This document shows, piece by piece, positions 33,715-36,361 of a stretch of DNA of 36,361 nt. This DNA is from Chloroflexota bacterium (GTDB lineage: Bacteria; Chloroflexota; Anaerolineae; Anaerolineales; Villigracilaceae). The notes beneath the pieces are model-generated. The model saw nothing but the letters and a program-made list of their open reading frames with translations, searched no databases and was not told where the DNA came from. Numbering within the stretch: the stretch's first letter is position 1; the number at the start of each line of letters is the position of its first letter. Location: the NCBI GenBank assembly GCA_016213105.1, contig JACRBN010000008.1:1-36361 (forward strand). Direction: 5' to 3'. The translations under genes and the position numbers were made by a program.

Positions 33715-33755
33715 AATCTAAAAATGCTCCTGAAGATCAGGAGCATTTTTAGATT
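33715..33755. terminator. Perfect bidirectional terminator between converging genes
   Basis: A 19-bp perfect stem (AATCTAAAAATGCTCCTGA and its complement) has a 3-nt loop (AGA), with A/T tracts on both sides. It ends the SLH-protein gene and, from the other side, the patatin gene. Confidence 0.93.
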
Positions 33756-33844
33756 CCAAACGAGGGAGTGCATTCACGAAATATTGGCCTGTTGCCTACG
33801 TGGTAGCTATACAGCCATTTCTTTTGAAACTTTTCCCATCTTTC

Positions 33845-35941
33845 TCATTTAATCCCGGCCCCATGCAGGCAGTGCCGGGCATGGAACACACATTCCTTTC
33901 GGGTGCATTTCCAGACCTCGCGAAGCGCATCCAACTGTGCCTGTGCTCCGGCTCCAACTTCCCCTCCCTGACCCGGTTCGGGCCAGTCCTCGACGCCCAT
34001 CCAGCGACTGGCCAGGCGCAGGGCTCGCTCATCCTGTTCATCGAATTCATCCGCTCCCAAATTTTCAAGGTGGTTTCGCATCGCCCACAAGGTGTTGTAA
34101 CACCCCATAGTGATCATCTCGATCCCGCTTTGCTGGCGATACCCCAGGCGTTCGGTAAATTGCAGGGTGGAAAGCGACATCTTATCCGGGTAGACCTTGA
34201 TCTCATCCACGTGCAGGGGGAGCCTGTGGGCAAGGGTCTCTTCCGCCCATTTTTTCATTCGCTCCAGGATGTCCCCGCTCTCGCTGCCGAGGTATCCTGT
34301 AATGGCCTGTTCCTGGACCAGGGTTCGAATGACCTCCTCCAATTCCCTGTAATGCTCTGCGTCGATCTCGTCCCTGACTTTTTCCAATCCACCCAGCACA
34401 GCCAGCAAGGACCGGGCCAGATGATCTGCGCGCTCTCCAAAACCGTTGATCGTATTGACCACCACGGCGTCGCTGGATTTGGCCGCCGCAGACTGGATGG
34501 CCAGGGTGCGCTGTACGACTTCGTAAATCAGCGGCTCCTGCATATCCTCCTGGCTGATGCGGGGTTCGGTCTCCAGGAAAATCACATACAACTCGAGCAC
34601 GGCCTCCCGCTTGGAGATGCCATGCGCGTCGAGCCATTCACGGGTGGCGTCCACTACGCTATTGGAGGGTGTGTTATCGATGGCGCCGCCATCCACATAT
34701 GCGTCCGTCGGATATGGGAAAAACTTACGCATGGAGTCCGACCGCTGCCAGCGGGCCAGCAGCTTCCGCCATTTTTCCTCACTGGCATCCGCCCCATGCA
34801 CGGCGAAATACGCCTCGGTTAATTCGCGCTGAACGTCCGGAGCGGACATCCAGGCCGGGCCTGCTAACATCCCATAAAGCAGTTTATTCTCGGGGGTTTC
34901 CTGCAAATAAATATCCTGGAAGGAAAAGGGGGCAAAGACCCCGGGAAATCGACCGGATGCCAGGGCGGATTTGACCGCATTCGGATTCCCCGGCAGCTGC
35001 AATCGGAAACTTCCCAGCGGCATCTTCTCCGGATCGGATACCTCCAGCCGCCAGGCCTGCCTCTCCATATAACGCAGGAAATCCTCCCTGGAGAGATAGG
35101 TCGAAACCTCCAAACGCCCCGTGCGATAATTGGCGCGTGTCAGACGCACATCAATGCCCTGTTCGAGAAAATCCTTGAGGCTGCGCGTCGGGTCCAACAA
35201 TCTATCCTCGGGGCCGGCACCCCCGATCTGATCCGTGATGGCGCCATCCAGGTGTTGGGCCTGCAAGGGTGTCACCCTTCGGGTGAACATGTCCTCGATC
35301 TTGTGATCCTCGCCAGATTGTCCGTCCCGCGCGGATGGGATGATGGAATACTCAAGCCCAAATTTCTGGAGAAAGGTACGCAGGATTTCCCGCAGCATCT
35401 GATTGCGGTGATCCTTCCAGATACGCAGGAATTGTCGCCCGCCCTCCAGGCGACTGCCTCCGCCCAACCGCTGCAAGAGCTGTCCAAGGACACGGGAAAC
35501 CGCCGGCCAGGTTTGCACCGGCGGCAGCTTGCCCTTCTGCGGTTCCATACTCCACCAGCCCAGTGTCACCAAATCGGACAGAACCAGTTGGAACCCCTCA
35601 AGATCCTTCACCAGTTTTCCCAATGAACCGCTCTCGCTGTCGTCGATGACCCGCTCGGCCGGCATGAGCAGCCAGGTACGGTGATAGCAGCGCACCAGGT
35701 TATCCATTTGACGGATGGCTTCCTCCGGATCCGCCAAAACCTCAGCAGGCAGGGATTTTTTTCGCAGCAAATACTCGGCAAAGAAGATCGAGTTCATGGC
35801 GCCAATCGATGAACCGCTGATCACGTCAAACTCCATGCCGGTAATATGGAAGGCATTGACCACCCCGGCTTCGTACAGGCCCTTGGCTCCTCCGCCGGTC
35901 ATCACAAAGCCGCGCCGCTTGAGTTTGGGTTGTTTGCTCAT
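33845..35941 (-). CDS. Patatin-like phospholipase, long form
   Basis: ATG 35941 has GGAG just upstream. The 698-residue protein begins with the patatin core: oxyanion GGGAKG (16-21), the nucleophile elbow GSSIG (43-47, Ser45), and the Asp of AYVDGGAID (D417). The Ser-Asp dyad hydrolyses acyl ester bonds of phospholipids. The ~370-residue gap between Ser and Asp is longer than usual, so an extra domain is inserted (with DLTRANYRTGRLEVSTYLS-like strands). The C-terminal ~280 residues are helical and end in a Cys/His-containing segment (CTRKECVFHARHC), perhaps a metal site. No signal peptide is seen, so it acts in the cytoplasm. It lies downstream of an MBL-fold gene in one orientation, 152 nt apart. 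Confidence 0.9.
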   Translation of the reverse strand: MSKQPKLKRRGFVMTGGGAKGLYEAGVVNAFHITGMEFDVISGSSIGAMNSIFFAEYLLRKKSLPAEVLADPEEAIRQMDNLVRCYHRTWLLMPAERVIDDSESGSLGKLVKDLEGFQLVLSDLVTLGWWSMEPQKGKLPPVQTWPAVSRVLGQLLQRLGGGSRLEGGRQFLRIWKDHRNQMLREILRTFLQKFGLEYSIIPSARDGQSGEDHKIEDMFTRRVTPLQAQHLDGAITDQIGGAGPEDRLLDPTRSLKDFLEQGIDVRLTRANYRTGRLEVSTYLSREDFLRYMERQAWRLEVSDPEKMPLGSFRLQLPGNPNAVKSALASGRFPGVFAPFSFQDIYLQETPENKLLYGMLAGPAWMSAPDVQRELTEAYFAVHGADASEEKWRKLLARWQRSDSMRKFFPYPTDAYVDGGAIDNTPSNSVVDATREWLDAHGISKREAVLELYVIFLETEPRISQEDMQEPLIYEVVQRTLAIQSAAAKSSDAVVVNTINGFGERADHLARSLLAVLGGLEKVRDEIDAEHYRELEEVIRTLVQEQAITGYLGSESGDILERMKKWAEETLAHRLPLHVDEIKVYPDKMSLSTLQFTERLGYRQQSGIEMITMGCYNTLWAMRNHLENLGADEFDEQDERALRLASRWMGVEDWPEPGQGGEVGAGAQAQLDALREVWKCTRKECVFHARHCLHGAGIK

Positions 35942-36093
35942 GCTAATCTCCTTGTTGATGATCCTCAGAACTTATATCTTCAAACTTCGAACGTATGGAC
36001 AAATTGCAGGCAGCCTTTGTTTCGGCACGAACCCAAAGGAGATACAGTGGATTTGGTTACGATACACGCGACCGGTACAATTGACTCGCCAAA
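35942..36093. other. Spacer between the MBL-fold gene and patatin gene
   Basis: It holds the patatin ribosome binding site (GGAG) and a copy of the word ACAAATTGCAGGC near 35999, seen also near 29322. No gene or terminator is seen. Confidence 0.4.
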
Positions 36094-36361
36094 CTATAGG
36101 TTGATCTCGATGCCCAGCCCCGATTCCGCTGGGTACCTGGTGACATATCCATGCTGGTTCTTCAATTCATTCAGATCCCAGACATCATTGCGATCATTGC
36201 GGTAGTTGAAGACCAATTCAGGATGTCCCCCGCCGGCCACGATCACACGCGATACAGTTTCCTGGTCCGGGTGCCTGAAGATCGAGCCGTTCGTGGAGAA
36301 GACATACAGCGGGCAATCCAGTTTCTCGATCAGCGAGCGGCTGGTTGTGTATTTGCTGCCA
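36094..36361 (-). CDS. Metallo-beta-lactamase-fold hydrolase, C-terminal part (open at window edge)
   Basis: The minus strand from 36361 is open and stops at TAG (36096-36094). The 88 visible residues include SRSLIEKLDCPLYVFSTNGS, IFRHPDQETVSRVIVAGGG, PELVFNYRNDRNDVWD and LKNQHGYVTRYPAE. LYVFSTNG.-x-F.HPD is the typical C-terminal end of MBL-fold hydrolases of the ComEC-like/effector-associated type, where the HPD His is conserved. The active-site HxHxDH motif is beyond the edge. It is upstream of the patatin gene in the same direction, so they may form an operon. Function is unknown. Confidence 0.7.
   Translation of the reverse strand, partial: GSKYTTSRSLIEKLDCPLYVFSTNGSIFRHPDQETVSRVIVAGGGHPELVFNYRNDRNDVWDLNELKNQHGYVTRYPAESGLGIEINL

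Overview
The window looks like chromosomal or integrated-element DNA from a member of the Chloroflexota, probably an Anaerolineae-like bacterium. The signs are a fairly high G+C content, secreted proteins with long Thr/Pro linkers, S-layer-homology repeats of the Cys-containing GVTGGC...YCP type, large YD-repeat (Rhs) proteins with inserted LamG domains, and a Tad-like secretion gene set. This assignment is inferred from protein style; no rRNA or tRNA gene was seen.

Layout. 1-1697 (-): a 139-bp piece of an Rhs core lies head to tail against the end of a secreted Thr/Pro-linker protein. 1720-4681 (-): a small membrane protein, an unknown 110-residue protein and a VirD4/TraG-like coupling ATPase with an N-terminal zinc ribbon. 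5089-5853 (+): a Phd/VapC-type toxin-antitoxin pair flanked by short direct repeats. 6164-9072 (+): a GbsR/MarR-like regulator with its own promoter and operator, a polyprenyl diphosphate synthase, a frameshifted small membrane protein and an SRPBCC membrane protein. 9550-10060: an IS66-type transposase remnant that has cut into a small gene. 10057-12665 (-): a methyltransferase and a VirB4-like ATPase. 13015-22400 (+): a 2554-residue Rhs protein with a hydrolase-like tip, a membrane-anchored beta-propeller protein (candidate immunity or partner) and an orphan Rhs core fragment. 22546-27623 (-): a tightly coupled operon for an unknown 189-residue protein, CpaB, TadZ/CpaE, CpaF/TadA and two unknown small proteins. 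27778-28932 (+): a Fic AMP-transferase-type protein with an N-terminal inhibitory motif and a C-terminal winged helix, behind nested palindromes. 29531-33703 (+): a large surface protein (LamG, Fn3, beta-helix, SLH). 33845-36361 (-): a patatin-like phospholipase and the 3' end of a metallo-beta-lactamase-fold gene.

Most striking observation. The orphan Rhs core that stops abruptly near 22388 and the headless Rhs core at 132-1 are two halves of one gene. The secreted-protein gene that loses its end at 133 is completed, in frame and with a stop codon, by the sequence at 22389-22410, directly before a strong terminator. Both pairs share the 7-bp sequence TGACAGT. Flipping the 22.25-kb segment between these two copies restores both genes exactly, so the window has captured one side of a large inversion (genomic, population-variable or, less likely, an assembly join).

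How the genes may work together. CpaF, TadZ, CpaB, VirB4-like and VirD4-like genes surround the Rhs locus. Together they suggest a hybrid Tad/type IV secretion machine that could handle or sit beside the Rhs toxin. This link rests on gene neighbourhood only.
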